A DNA stretch of 64,000 nt from Oasisia sp. SBJ-2009 (taxonomy: Eukaryota > Annelida > Polychaeta > Sabellida > Siboglinidae). Location of the stretch: contig OZ024857.1 in the NCBI GenBank assembly GCA_964017155.1, forward strand, positions 39,020,641 to 39,084,640. Direction: 5' to 3'. The number at the start of each line of letters is the position of its first letter. Within the stretch, counting starts at the first letter, position 1. Of this stretch, positions 36,120 through 49,000 are shown piece after piece. Position numbers and translations under genes: made by a program. The notes beneath the pieces were generated by a model that had not been told where the DNA came from, searched no databases, and worked only from the letters and a program-made list of their open reading frames with translations.

Positions 36120-38340
36120 GTTATGTTAGGACGGCTATAACACAGCATATTTTGAACAGAAGAAATCAGGGAACCGAGGAATCCTTTGAATCATACCTGG
36201 CCGAGATACGAAATCTTGCAAAATCATGCAACTTCTGACATTCTCTGAGCGACTCACTTATCAGAGATAAGATATCATTGTCGTGGGTTACTATAAAGCA
36301 GGAACGCGAAAACACTTGCTCAAAAAACGGCAACTCAGTCTACAAACAGCCATGGACATGTGCCATTCAGACAAGGCGGCAACGGCTCAGGTGAAGTCAA
36401 TCAATGACTCTGCAGAGATAAACAAAATTAAGAAATGTCATTCTGGTGATGTTGATAGACAGACTTCAGCTTGGGAACCTGGCAGTTCACGAAGTCACAG
36501 GACAATGCAGCGAAAACAAAACGCCACAGTGATGGTGACGCTACACGCACATGTAAATTCTATGGACAAACTTACCCACAGCCGAAATAATGTTGCCCAA
36601 CATGGGTGAGATCGAACGTATAGAAAGTGCGGGGGAAGAAACCATTTCTCAAACTGCTGCATGATGGGAGACAAGAAGGTGCATACCGTGGACAGATGTA
36701 GACGCACCGATGAAGAATCCATCATGGCCTTGGATAAAGTGGCGCACCGTGAATGTGTTACCGCAAAGGAATGTCAGCAAGGATGACATTCACCCTTCCG
36801 ATGTCACTTTACATATGTGGAATAGGACCACGAAAGAGCTAGGTCATAGGCAAACTGTTTGCAAAGTTTATCAACCCCGTCAATCAAACGAGTCACTCCA
36901 TGCAGTTCGGAGCAGTCTACGGAAATGTTATTCCTCTTCTGGGTCGCCATGCGGAAGAAAATATGAAACTGATAACAGTGAATTACAACTGTTTCAAGCT
37001 TTTTCATGAAGTCACGACAACAAACATGTTGGATGTATATGCCGACGTATGGAACTAGGACTAGGAACCCTACCGGGAAAAGTACGTAAGAGGGAACAAA
37101 ACCTGAACAGTGTCATGCCAGAAGATCACCAGTTACACTCAAGCAGAAGCTAAAAACTGACAGAATCGTTGAGAGGGGTGTCATCTGTCCCATCAAGAGG
37201 TCGACTGAGTGGTTCAACCAAATTCCAATTCAGACGAAGAAGGTGGCATCGCTGCCAGTGGCCACTAAAAAAAGGTCTACAATTAACAGGAACTCTACCC
37301 ATTACCATCAATAGAAGAGGTCCTACCAGGGCCATGTCGGCTGCAAGTCTTGTCAAAGGTAGATCGGGTTACTGCCACTGTGATCTAGATCACAAAAGCA
37401 GTCTGTTGACTATCATCATCATAATGCCTTTCGATCGATAGATACCATTGGAAACGTCTACCGTTCGGAATGAATGTTAGTGCAGAGATCTTCGAGAGGA
37501 AAGTGAACCAAACACTGGACAGTTTGGACGGAGTCGTGTGTGTCGCCGATGTCATAGCTAGTGGTGTTCGGGAGTGATGAAGAAGATCATGACAAGAAGT
37601 TGAGACTGTTGCTGCAGAGATGTCGCGAAACAGGCATGAAGCTGAACCGGAACAAGTGCGGATGAAATGAAATCAACATCATGGGATACCATGGGACCAG
37701 AGATGGTTTGAAACCTGATTAAAGGAAGATAGCGGCAATCATTAAGATGGAAAACCCAACAGATGTCAAGGGAATTCAGAGAATTGTAAAAGTTCCTACC
37801 TGGCCTCTCCAGCGCTATGGAGCCCACCAGGGGATTGACTCAGCCTGATGTGCCATGGCAATGGGCCAGAGAACAAGACGAAGGAATGGCGTAAGTAAAG
37901 AAGCTGACGACGGAGGGCCTCGTTCTTGCGTACTATGACCCACAGAGCGAGTTGGTCGTAGAATGCTGCACTCCTTCAGAACGAGAAACCCTTTGGGCAT
38001 GCATTACTATGAAAATCGTGCGCTCACCAGCAAAGAAATTCGAAATGCTCAAATTAAGAAAGCATGCACGTCTGGGCATTGTATTCGCGTTGAAACGGTT
38101 CCATCAGTATACATTCGGGAGAATTGAAAATGATCGTGAAGAAACCGCTACACAAAGTACCAATTAAGGAGACTACAAGGAATGCTCCTTCGCATGCTGC
38201 AGTACGACTACGACACAGGTGTCTACCATAAAGGGAAATATATGTATATTGCAGATACACACCCAATGTTATACCTGCCACACAGTGGAGGTACTGACAA
38301 CTTCGGTTCTGTGAATGCAGTATATATAGTTTATAATTAT
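36120..38340 (+). pseudogene. Degenerate Ty3/gypsy gag-pol relic
   Basis: A decayed LTR-retrotransposon internal region with many stops and frameshifts. A gag capsid remnant is at 36150-36430 (ESFESYLAEIRNLAKSCNF, then LSDSLIRDKIS, LSLQTAMDMCHSD). A Cys-rich knuckle remnant follows near 36560-36660. RT palm remnants are at 37460-37770 (SAEIFERKVNQTLDSLDG, RCRETGMKLNRNKC). The box corresponding to the catalytic pair reads VADV rather than xADD, so one catalytic Asp is lost. RNase H-side text is at 37770-38330 (PWQWAREQDE, LAYYDPQSELVVE, HKGKYMYIADTHP). No LTRs found. Distinct from the element at 40256-43748. Confidence 0.78.
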
Positions 38341-40255
<1,915 letters not shown>

Positions 40256-40480
40256 TGAAACGTGTCGTCTTGGCCTGACATCTGTGTAGTCGGATTGTCC
40301 GACTAATCTCGCATTCATACATATCTGATTCGACACCAGAAGTACTGAACAAATCACTTTATTATGATTACATGCGGAGAGAGGGATAACACTGATCGAC
40401 CTCGAGTCTCGTCATCTTCCAAGACTGATCTCTTGGACTGCATATGTCGTTCTATGCATTTACATTGGCATACCATCACA
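40256..40480 (-). repeat. 3' LTR, 225 bp
   Basis: Matches 43524-43748 at about 98%. On the plus strand it starts TGAAACGTGTCGTCTTGGCC and ends GGCATACCATCACA. Confidence 0.93.
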
Positions 40481-40597
40481 TCCCTCTTTCTTCAAAACAT
40501 AAAGATAAAATAACTAACTTACTAATGTCCGTATGTAAGAGAAATCAAATCATTATTCTAACTATTAGCCATAATGTTCGTGTAAACTAGAACACAA

Positions 40598-40837
40598 TTA
40601 CAGGTCCAATCGTTGTGGGCGTTTCACTCGTCTTCCGGAGCTAGTGTATTGTTCCGGTTGTGAAAGCTGGAAACGGACTGACTTCTTCTGGGGTAACACG
40701 GAGTTACACGGAGGTGGTACGACTTGCATGTCGTCTCTTCGCGTCAAGTCGTCTGTATCGTCCACATTGTCTTGTTGGAACGTATGTCGTTCAGTCGTCT
40801 CACGGAGGTGACGACGGTAACGCCTAGCTAAGGACAT
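40598..40837 (-). pseudogene. C-terminal tail of the pol polyprotein, shifted frame
   Basis: A basic tail with RRYRRHLRE, placed as in other Ty3/gypsy integrase C-termini. It overlaps the end of the integrase frame (40824-42008) by a few bases in another frame. A small indel near 40840 therefore split it off. Confidence 0.65.
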
Positions 40838-42008
40838 TGCCTGTCGGAGTCAAGACGTTGTACGACCGCGGCTGTACATCAGTTGATATCACCTTGGCAG
40901 GCTGCCAGGTGTCTGTCTGAGTGTCTCTCACACGAACGTCCTGTCCGGGTATTAGCGGTGCAAGTGGTTGCATAGCTCGCTTATCATGGTTGAGACGTTG
41001 GATTTCTTGCCTCTCGGCGAGACGACGTCTGATTTCGTCTTTCGACCAGTGTTCATTTCTGATGATCACGGGGAGGTTCGACTTGTACTTGCGGGCATTT
41101 AGCATCTCTGCCGGTGACGGTAAGTGGCTGTCGATTGGTGTGGATCTCAACGCGAGCAGTGCTTTCTGCTGGTTGGATCTCGACATCGCTGCCTTCTTCA
41201 GGGTATACTTCACCGTCTGAACTTGACGTTCGATGAATCCATTCGATTGTGGGAAGTGTGGGCTGGACGTTACGTGGTCGAAGCACCACTCGGCGGCGAA
41301 GTTTCGAAAAGCCTGACTGCTATAGTGTCCACCGTTGTCGCTCACAACCTTGCTTGGCGATCCATTCTCCGCAAACACCTCACTCATATTCGATATGATG
41401 CGGTCACTCGTCACCTTCCCCTCGATGCGGTAGACAAAAGGGAATTTCCAGTAGTAGTCACAGATGAGAAGATACGTGTCCTCTCGTATGGCAAACAGGT
41501 CTGTGCCGACGATCTGCCACGGACGTGTCGGTAACTCATGCTGCATCAGCGGCTCGTGCGCCTGACGTTTCTGTAACCGTTGACACGCGTCGCACTTCCT
41601 CACGATGTCGTCGATGTCCTTGTTGATCGACTTCCAGTAGACACAGGACCTCGCTCGCAGCCGGGTCTTCTCTATGCCCTGGTGAGCCTCGTGCAGTTTG
41701 CTCAACACTTCCGCCTGTAGACTTAGGGGAATCACCAGACGGTCGCCCTTCATGATAAGACCGTCCTCAACTGCCAACTCGTCTCGGCATGACCAGTAGG
41801 GTCGCAACGGTGCAGCTAGGTGGCGTTGGCTATCTGGCCATCCATCCACGATGACGGCTGTCAGCGAACACAGTTCATCGTCGGCCTGTGTCGCCTCTCT
41901 GATCGACTGTAGTTTCTGCGTTGAAAACTGTACGAATGACACTTGTATGTTAAGGTCGATCTGCGTCGACTCGCTACTCGGTTGTCTTGACATGGCGTCG
42001 GCCAGCAT
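40824..42008 (-). pseudogene. Ty3/gypsy integrase region
   Basis: This frame holds the end of the RT-RNase H connection (LADAMSR) and the whole integrase. The H2C2 zinc finger is HEAHQGIEKTR..CDACQ. The DDE core is visible as GTDLF, VVSDNGGHYS and PQSNGFIER. A GKVTSDRI-type central part and a chromo-like C-terminal part (PGQDVRVRDTQTDTWQPAKV) follow. The catalytic triad appears intact. It follows the preceding frame without a shift but after a TAG stop, with a short segment missing, and ends at a frameshift. Confidence 0.85.
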
Positions 42009-43364
42009 CTACGGTTGTACTCGCAGGAACATTCTCTGTAATCTCTGCGGTGCTGCTGCAAGGTTCTTCAAGTTGATCATCTCGAGAGGTTTGTGGTCCG
42101 ACTCGAGAACGAACGATTTTCCGTAGACATACATGTGGAACCTCTCGCAGCCGAAGACGACTGCGAGCATCTCACGTTCAATGTTGGCGTATCTCTGTTC
42201 GCAATCACTAAGGGACTTGCTGGCAAACGCGATGGGCTTCCCGTGTTGAATGAGAACAGCGCCGAGTCCTCGGCTGGAGGCGTCGACCTGGATGACACTC
42301 TCAGCCTGTGGGTCGAAGTACGCAAGGGTCACATCACGACAGATGAGAGACTTCGTCGCTTCAAACGCTGCGTTGTGAGAGTCCGTCCAGATGTACTCGG
42401 CGTCCTTCTTCACTAGATCACGCAGGGTTGCGGTTTTCTGCGACAAGTTTGGAATGAATGGCGACATGTACGTGGCTATGCCCAGAAATTCCTGAAGCTG
42501 TGCGACGTTTTGCGGTGCTTTCATTCGCTGGATGTCTGCGGCTCTGCCTGGGTCTGAACGTACGCCGTCTGCGCTGAATTCCAACCCGAAGAACTTCATG
42601 TTCGCCTGTTTGATGTCGCATTTATCAATGTTGAACACCAGCCCATGCTGCAGTGCTACTCTCATCAAGTTGTGCAGATGTTTGTTGTGTTCGACTTCTG
42701 TCTTCCCGAACACACCCACGTCGTCAGCAATACTTATCGTTCCTGGGCACTTCTCAAGGATGCAGTCCATCATCTCCTGGAACACGTCTTGGCTGAGGTT
42801 CAGACCAAACGGTAGTCTTCTGAAACAGTACCGGCCGAAGGGACTGTTGAACGTTGTCAGACGCTTAGACTCGTCGTCTAACTGCACGGAGCAGTATCCG
42901 TGACGTACGTCTAGCTTGGAGAAGATCATTGACCCACCCACTACTAACTGTTCGATCAACCTCTTCTCGGTTTCTGTAGTATCACGGAACTTGCATTTAC
43001 GCGCCTGCGTCTTGCAGCGTGTCATGAATTCGTCAACTGTCTCAGAGCTCAACTGCCTGAATTTTTGCAGATGAAAACGGCTCAGCCTGTAATTAGACTT
43101 GGGTTCTATCAGAGCCTGGAATTTAGCCCAAATGACCTCAACGTCTTTCTTATCAGTTTCACTGAGGTCCCACGTATTGTACATTCGCCGACCCTCCTGT
43201 CCTACCCATAGCAGAATGTAGGTCACTCGATCATTCTGCCCTTTTTCAGCAAAGGGCCCACTGAAAATCAGTTCGCAATATTGACGGAATGAACGAAACT
43301 CCGTGGGTAAATCAGTGGCTAACCAGTTCATGCGGGGCGGCTCTATACCTGACAGATCACCCAT
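42009..43364 (-). pseudogene. gag / reverse transcriptase-RNase H fusion frame
   Basis: 451 codons. Residues 1 to about 143 are gag capsid-like (FRSFRQYCELIFSGP, YILLWVGQEGRRMYNTW, KRLIEQLVVGG). The frame passes directly at about 42930-42940 into mid-RT (FSKLDVRHGYCSVQLDDE), then the PFGL palm, a catalytic box ISIADDVGVFG, LGIATYMSPFIPNL, and RNase H (QVDASSRGLGAVL, NIEREMLAVVFGCERF, ESDHKPLE). Zinc knuckle, protease and RT fingers are missing, yet the join stays in frame. The frame ends with TAG just before LADAMSR. Confidence 0.87.
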
Positions 43365-43523
43365 GGCTGCCTATTAATGGCAATGTCTATCACTTACTCA
43401 GTGAGAACAAATCGGAGCTGGCCAGCGTCGACTCGACGGTGCCGCGTGCGTGTTGACCTAAATAGGTCAACACGCACGCGGCACGAATGTCGAAAGCGCC
43501 GGATTCAACCGTAGCTGCCACCA

Positions 43524-43748
43524 TGAAAGGTGTCTTCTTGGTCTGACATCTGTGTAGTCGGATTGTCCGACTAATCTCACATTCATACATATCTGATTCG
43601 ACACCAGAAGTACTGAACAAATCACTTTATTATGATTACATGCGGAGAGAGGGATAACACTGATCGACCTCGAGTCTCGTCATCTTCCAAGACTGATCTC
43701 TTGGACTGCATATGTCGTTCTATGCATTTACATTGGCATACCATCACA
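43524..43748 (-). repeat. 5' LTR, 225 bp
   Basis: See 40256-40480. The differences I can see are at four positions (for example TGAAAGG for TGAAACG, and CTCACATT for CTCGCATT). Confidence 0.93.
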
Positions 43749-43753
43749 GTAAC
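43749..43753. repeat. 5-bp target-site duplication GTAAC (right)
   Basis: Same as 40251-40255. Confidence 0.85.
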
Positions 43754-44311
43754 TTCTTTGTGAATGTGATATCAGACCACATTTGGATTTTCCATAGGTG
43801 ACCATTATAACGTTTCCTTCATTTCCTACTAATCTTGGTGAGATCTGCTATTGGCAATTTCACGGTATCTTTACCCTCCATAGATAAAAGTTCTGTGAAA
43901 AAATCGTGAAATTGTCACACCTCAAGCCCCTACAAACTTCTTTCCAACCTTACACCCCTCCTTTTCTGCTTGAACCACCCACGGATTGCCCCTGATTACA
44001 TCACCAAGCAAAAGGACAACTGTATTAATACGCAGAAATCAACCGACTGATAGCTGTCATAATTTGACAGCTCTGATGCCACGCTGCACAAAAGCATCAT
44101 TTCTACTGACTCCACACAACACATGTGCTCACAGAAACTCAGACAATCTGCATAATGCTGTTTATATACGGTACTCTTTGGTCGCACGCGTCCGCCGTAT
44201 CCGCGGGGTCCGCCCTTTCCGCGTGTCCGCCTATTCGTGGTCCGCCTTTTAGTGTGGGCCCGCAGCGACCCCTGACGCGCGAGGATGAGCTATAACTGCA
44301 CGTTTTGCAAG
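43754..44311. repeat. Flank of the LTR insertion and GC-rich TIR-family fragment
   Basis: 43754-43790 (TTCTTTGTGAATGTGATATC..GACC) continues the dispersed repeat broken by the LTR element. 44185-44265 is a GC-rich block with repeated GTCCGCC and CCGCCTTTTAGTGTG, related to 7222-7335 and 15322-15420. No gene between them. Confidence 0.5.
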
Positions 44312-44905
44312 GACACAATAATTGTATAATTTACGCTATATGGCAGGACTGTTCCTGACGTTCACAAACTATTGAAGACTGATCCGTATGGAGGCTAATC
44401 CGAATGCTGCATTTGCCTGTATTTGGCCCCAGCTAAAGAAATGTGTAATGTTTTGATAGATAATTTGACATGAGTGTGTGTAGATGTATGGGGAAAGTGG
44501 GGCACAGTGAGACATTTACATGACGTTTTATAAGATAACAACTGAACATATAACTTACATAATAATAGTTTATGTCAAAAGTATAATTTATTTAGTATAT
44601 GTTACTTCAAGTATAAATTTATTAGAGTTTAAAAACTCCCTCCAGTTAGGGTCGTGATAGTAGGTTTATTTGAAATTTGACGGATATGTCCTCAGGAGCA
44701 TATATAGTAAACCCTTTTTACAGTTTCAAACCAACTTTTTGCCCGTTCATTTTCCCAAGTTCAACAGAGCATACTTACAAGTTATTACAATGGAAAATTC
44801 TGGGGGAATAGACAGAAGTGAGACACTATCATGTAAATATTTTATTTCAAGTACATTTAATTTGGTAAAAACAGATCGTCAAAAATGTTAAGGTATATAT
44901 AGAAA
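44312..44905 (+). repeat. Dispersed repeat, copy 2 (pairs with 17170-17905)
   Basis: Collinear with 17170-17905 (see there). It also contains GGGGAAAGTGGGGCACAGTG at about 44490, which looks like an element end but has no visible partner. Confidence 0.6.
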
Positions 44906-45685
44906 TAATTATTTTGTTGTGGCAAATATGTTATGCAAATTAGTCATAGTAACAGATAAACCGTTTTTGTGAAAAATCAGTTCATCAATATCATCCATTA
45001 AAAAATAATTGCAAGGTTCTTTACAAACTTGTATTAATTATATATGGTTGTTGGTGTTTGTTTTAAACATAAATTATTATACAGTTTAAGGGAGCTCTAG
45101 TGTAGTAGGCTTGCAAGATCTCAGAAAATGTGTAATACAACAGTATTAATATTTTGGCTATATGCATATGCTTGTCTTAATTGTGATGTTCATTATTTCC
45201 ATTTCCTAGCTGGACTATTATCACTATATAATTGGACACACTGCTAACATTGACATAACCATATATGTGATTAATTATAGTTCAACAGTCATGTGATACA
45301 TTTTATGATCTATAACACACACAATTCCATCAGTACTTTGCATCCTCAAATTATTTCTTGGGACATAGTTATGACTGACAGTTGTTATAGTAAAATATTC
45401 ATTGATGTAACTCAAGATCACATGTGGAGGACACACGTAAACATGGCGCGTATGTCAACTTTGACCCGACCTCCTTTGACCTTTACCACAGACCTTACCG
45501 AACGAATGTAGCATCAACATGAATTGCGGTATTTTGTCTTACTAATTGCATTACAAATGTTTGCACGTTGCTGTTGCTTGTGTTCGACATACAACGTCAC
45601 TTGTAATAGTTTCCCATTTTAATTATTTGCTAGAATATACATTTCAGTTTATACTAATCGGTGTTTACTTAGAGACCAAGGTAAA
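44906..45685. other. Intergenic, upstream of the phosphatase gene
   Basis: AT-rich DNA with no recognised gene. 45440-45480 has a small GC-richer patch with AAACATGGCGCG. Confidence 0.4.
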
Positions 45686-45700
45686 CCAATGTCCAATCAG
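45686..45700 (+). promoter_or_regulatory. Tandem CCAAT boxes upstream of the phosphatase gene
   Basis: CCAAT occurs at 45686-45690 and 45693-45697. The second lies in CCAATCAGCG, a good match to the NF-Y consensus. It lies about 370 bp before the ATG at 46059. No TATA box is evident. Inferred from motif and position only. Confidence 0.4.
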
Positions 45701-46058
45701 CGCATGGTTGTACGGGCACCTGCCTCGCAGCGGTTTCTAAATCCCCAAAGTATAATTTCCGCGGGAATTGTTTTAAAGTCTGTAAGTTATATATATTTAC
45801 ATGTATTCATGATAACAAGTGTACAACATTTACAACGAAGTGATTTTGGACAAATTTTGTCAAAACACATCCCTGGAACGTCTGCATAACTAGTTGGTTC
45901 TCGTAGCTGTGTAATTAATATTCATGAGGGACTAGAAACTACTGGCGGACATATTTATTTTGAAGTTGATCGTCCATCTTGGAATGTTTTTCAAAGTTTC
46001 CCCAGTTTCAGCCGATAATAAGTAATCGCAACGGCTCTGCATCCTAACAAGGGTATCC

Positions 46059-49000
46059 ATGGACGGTACGTCCATTATCACACAAGTCAGCCGAGATGAC
46101 GAACCACTCAACACATCTGCTGCACTGGAAAAAAGTAAGTGAAACCGTAAAATTTGTGGCGCCTAGTGGTAGCAAGTGCCCAACTCCCGAGTAGACAAGT
46201 CGGATAGCTTCTGTAGGAAGCGAAGTGTGTATCGACCAGTGTTTACAGTCATAAGTACGCTAGAGTTAAGCAGATGGATGATCAAGACAATATTCATACA
46301 TCTTGCATTAAAATATAGAGATTTGTAAAGGGTTTATCTGGTGAAAAATACATGTTGCTTAATGTCAAAATGATTTATGCAGCCCTGCCTTGTTCAACTT
46401 CAAGTTCAAGTTGTTGGAACTTCGGAAGTACTAGACCCGTACTCTAGTTTAATTATGTTTTTGCAGACAGAACTAGTTACTAGAATCTTTATGATATGTA
46501 TATCTACTGGCACAATGAAATATACACTGACACTCATGCAGGGTTGATTGCATGAATCGGCCAATTCCGTGACCATATATAATATTAATTTTTATATTTC
46601 ACACATCTGCAAGTTCTGGTTTGTTAATGTTTAATAACTAAATAAGTCTAGCCTACACTACAGTTACACTATTTATCCACCTCACCCCTGATGATAGGAA
46701 TGATAAGAGGAGTACTACATTTGTCATTTGATATTTAATAGGCCCAGTCAGTGGAATTTAGACTTTAGTTTCAAAGTATACACACATTCTCACAGTTCAG
46801 GTTCTAGCAATTGGTACATTTATGGTATTAATTGAGTAGTTGGCATACAACATTGAACATTAATTCAGTACTTTTACCGATCCCTGTTATAAACATAGAT
46901 ACACGATTAACATAGGACAATGAATGTTAATTACTGGGTTATGGGATTGTTCTTTTTGATACAGAAGGGGATGTATGGAGTATAGAACGTTAGAAACCTA
47001 AGATCATTCTAAAAATCTAGGAGTATTTATAATCAAGCCTTCTTTTCTGTTATTTTCTGGAGTTGTAAATTTAATGCTGTAATTTAATTAAGTACACAGA
47101 ACCTGTCAGTGTGCTTACTGCTCAGCCAATGTTGACCTGTTGATTCACATTGCCAATCGCACCAGCTGCCATTATAGACTGGTCATCTGAAGGCATGTAT
47201 CAAATGTAACATGCCAAAGAGGAAGTTAATAACATAATTTGCAGATATGTGTAATAAAATAAAGTTACTGAATTCTTGTTCAGTTCTGTGACCGCAATTG
47301 TGTTAACCTCTTAAGCCCTGAGTTTCTGAGGGCCTCAACACTGACCAGACCTGGGGTTCACATGATGAACCGTATTATCAAAACTATTCATCACAATATA
47401 TAAACATGTACATTATCTAAACCAGAAATTAATTATTTATTATATTGGTGTACACATCATTGTTGTATGACTAGTTGAAATAATAAAGATGAAATCAGTT
47501 TTTGTTGATTCCTCCACAATTATAAGCAATTATTTTATCACGTATTATATCATTGCAATATATAAAGTATCTTATATGAGTAGCACAAAAATACCATTCA
47601 TATATCAATTGGGATTCTATATTATGTCACTCAGGTAGTTGGTCATGTCTTTCTCAAATCAGTATTGAAATAGTACATACAGCAAAGGGCACTGCCATCA
47701 CAAGTACTGCATGGAATACATGTATACTAACTAAACACAAATGCAATACTTGCTCATGATCATCGCTAACATGAAGAGCGAAACATCTATGATTCACTGC
47801 TAATTTGATTTTGATAGAAAGTTAAAAAAATCTCAGTAGATATATGTAGACTGTTGGTAAATCTGTCTACATCTGGATATAATTTGACTGAGTTACCGCA
47901 AAAAAACTAGTGACATCTAGCGATTATTGTACACACTAGTGTAAAACCCTGAAAGATCGGGGTTCGGGATCCACAAGGTTAAACCATGCAGCATAAATAT
48001 AACAATTAACAGTCACACTCTATCTCAACCAGTTGTTATATAGATGTGTAACAGTCTAGTACTTCTTTCAAATCTCCCATTCATCCTAATTGTGTGGATG
48101 AAAGTTCTTTTATAAGTGTTTACAGTACTTACAGGATTGTAGAATATCATTAGGAGCAGTTTGGGTCATGAAATACTTACAGTGGCTTTGTTAATAATTG
48201 GTAGTGAAATTGAACTACCAGGTACTTAATTGTTCATTGCATCAATCTGTTGGATAATTGTCATTTAACAAGAAATACTGAATTATCCCAGAGTGACAGC
48301 CTATGGATTCTAAAAGGCAATCTGTTGAGACTATAAATCTGTCAGGAATAGTTTGAGGGAATTTCCAAGTTCTGCACCAAGTCACTGGCTGTCAGCTAAG
48401 GTACTGTAAGTTGATGAGACATGCTTTATGAGACCGTTTCAGCTCTTCTCTGTAGCATATAATATATACCCGACCTGCAGAGAGACTCATTTCAACATAA
48501 GCAGTTATGGTGTTCATAGTGTAAACCATCATAATATCAACTACTAAATTAACAATTTCAGGGTTCCTTCCACCAATAAACATTTTGTTGAGTGCCTAAT
48601 TAAATGTCTTAAGATTCAAGTACTTGATGGCATTCTGGTGAAACCATGTGCTCAATGCAAAACTAAACAACATTGCTGCTGTGCATAACCCATTTGAAGT
48701 TTAATATATACATGTATTCACATTACATACATACAAATAACATAAGGTTTTTATTTATTATCAGACATTTCCACAAGTTTTCATATCGGATTGTGAGTTT
48801 GGTCCATTTTAAATATATGTCATTGAACAGTGACATACAGTTCAGTTGGTGCACGAGGTAACCTTTATGTGAAGGCATTCTGCATTGGTGACAAGTCACA
48901 CCATGTGGGCCGATACATCTGTAAGGCGTAAACGGTGGAGCACTGCAATGTGGAAGGACTTTGATCAGTGGAAGATTCGGTTTTCCAATTATAACTTTTG

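Larger units (their letters stand above)
40256..43748 (-). mobile_element. Ty3/gypsy LTR retrotransposon, internally deleted
   Basis: A 3,493-bp element in minus orientation: 5' LTR 43524-43748, interior, 3' LTR 40256-40480. LTRs start TG and end CA and differ at about 4 of 225 positions, so insertion was fairly recent. Directly after the 5' LTR (minus strand) is TGGTGGCAGCTACGGTTG, a primer-binding-site candidate. Directly before the 3' LTR is the purine tract AAGAAAGAGGGA. The interior lacks the end of gag, the protease and the N-terminal part of RT, so the copy cannot be autonomous. Confidence 0.93.
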
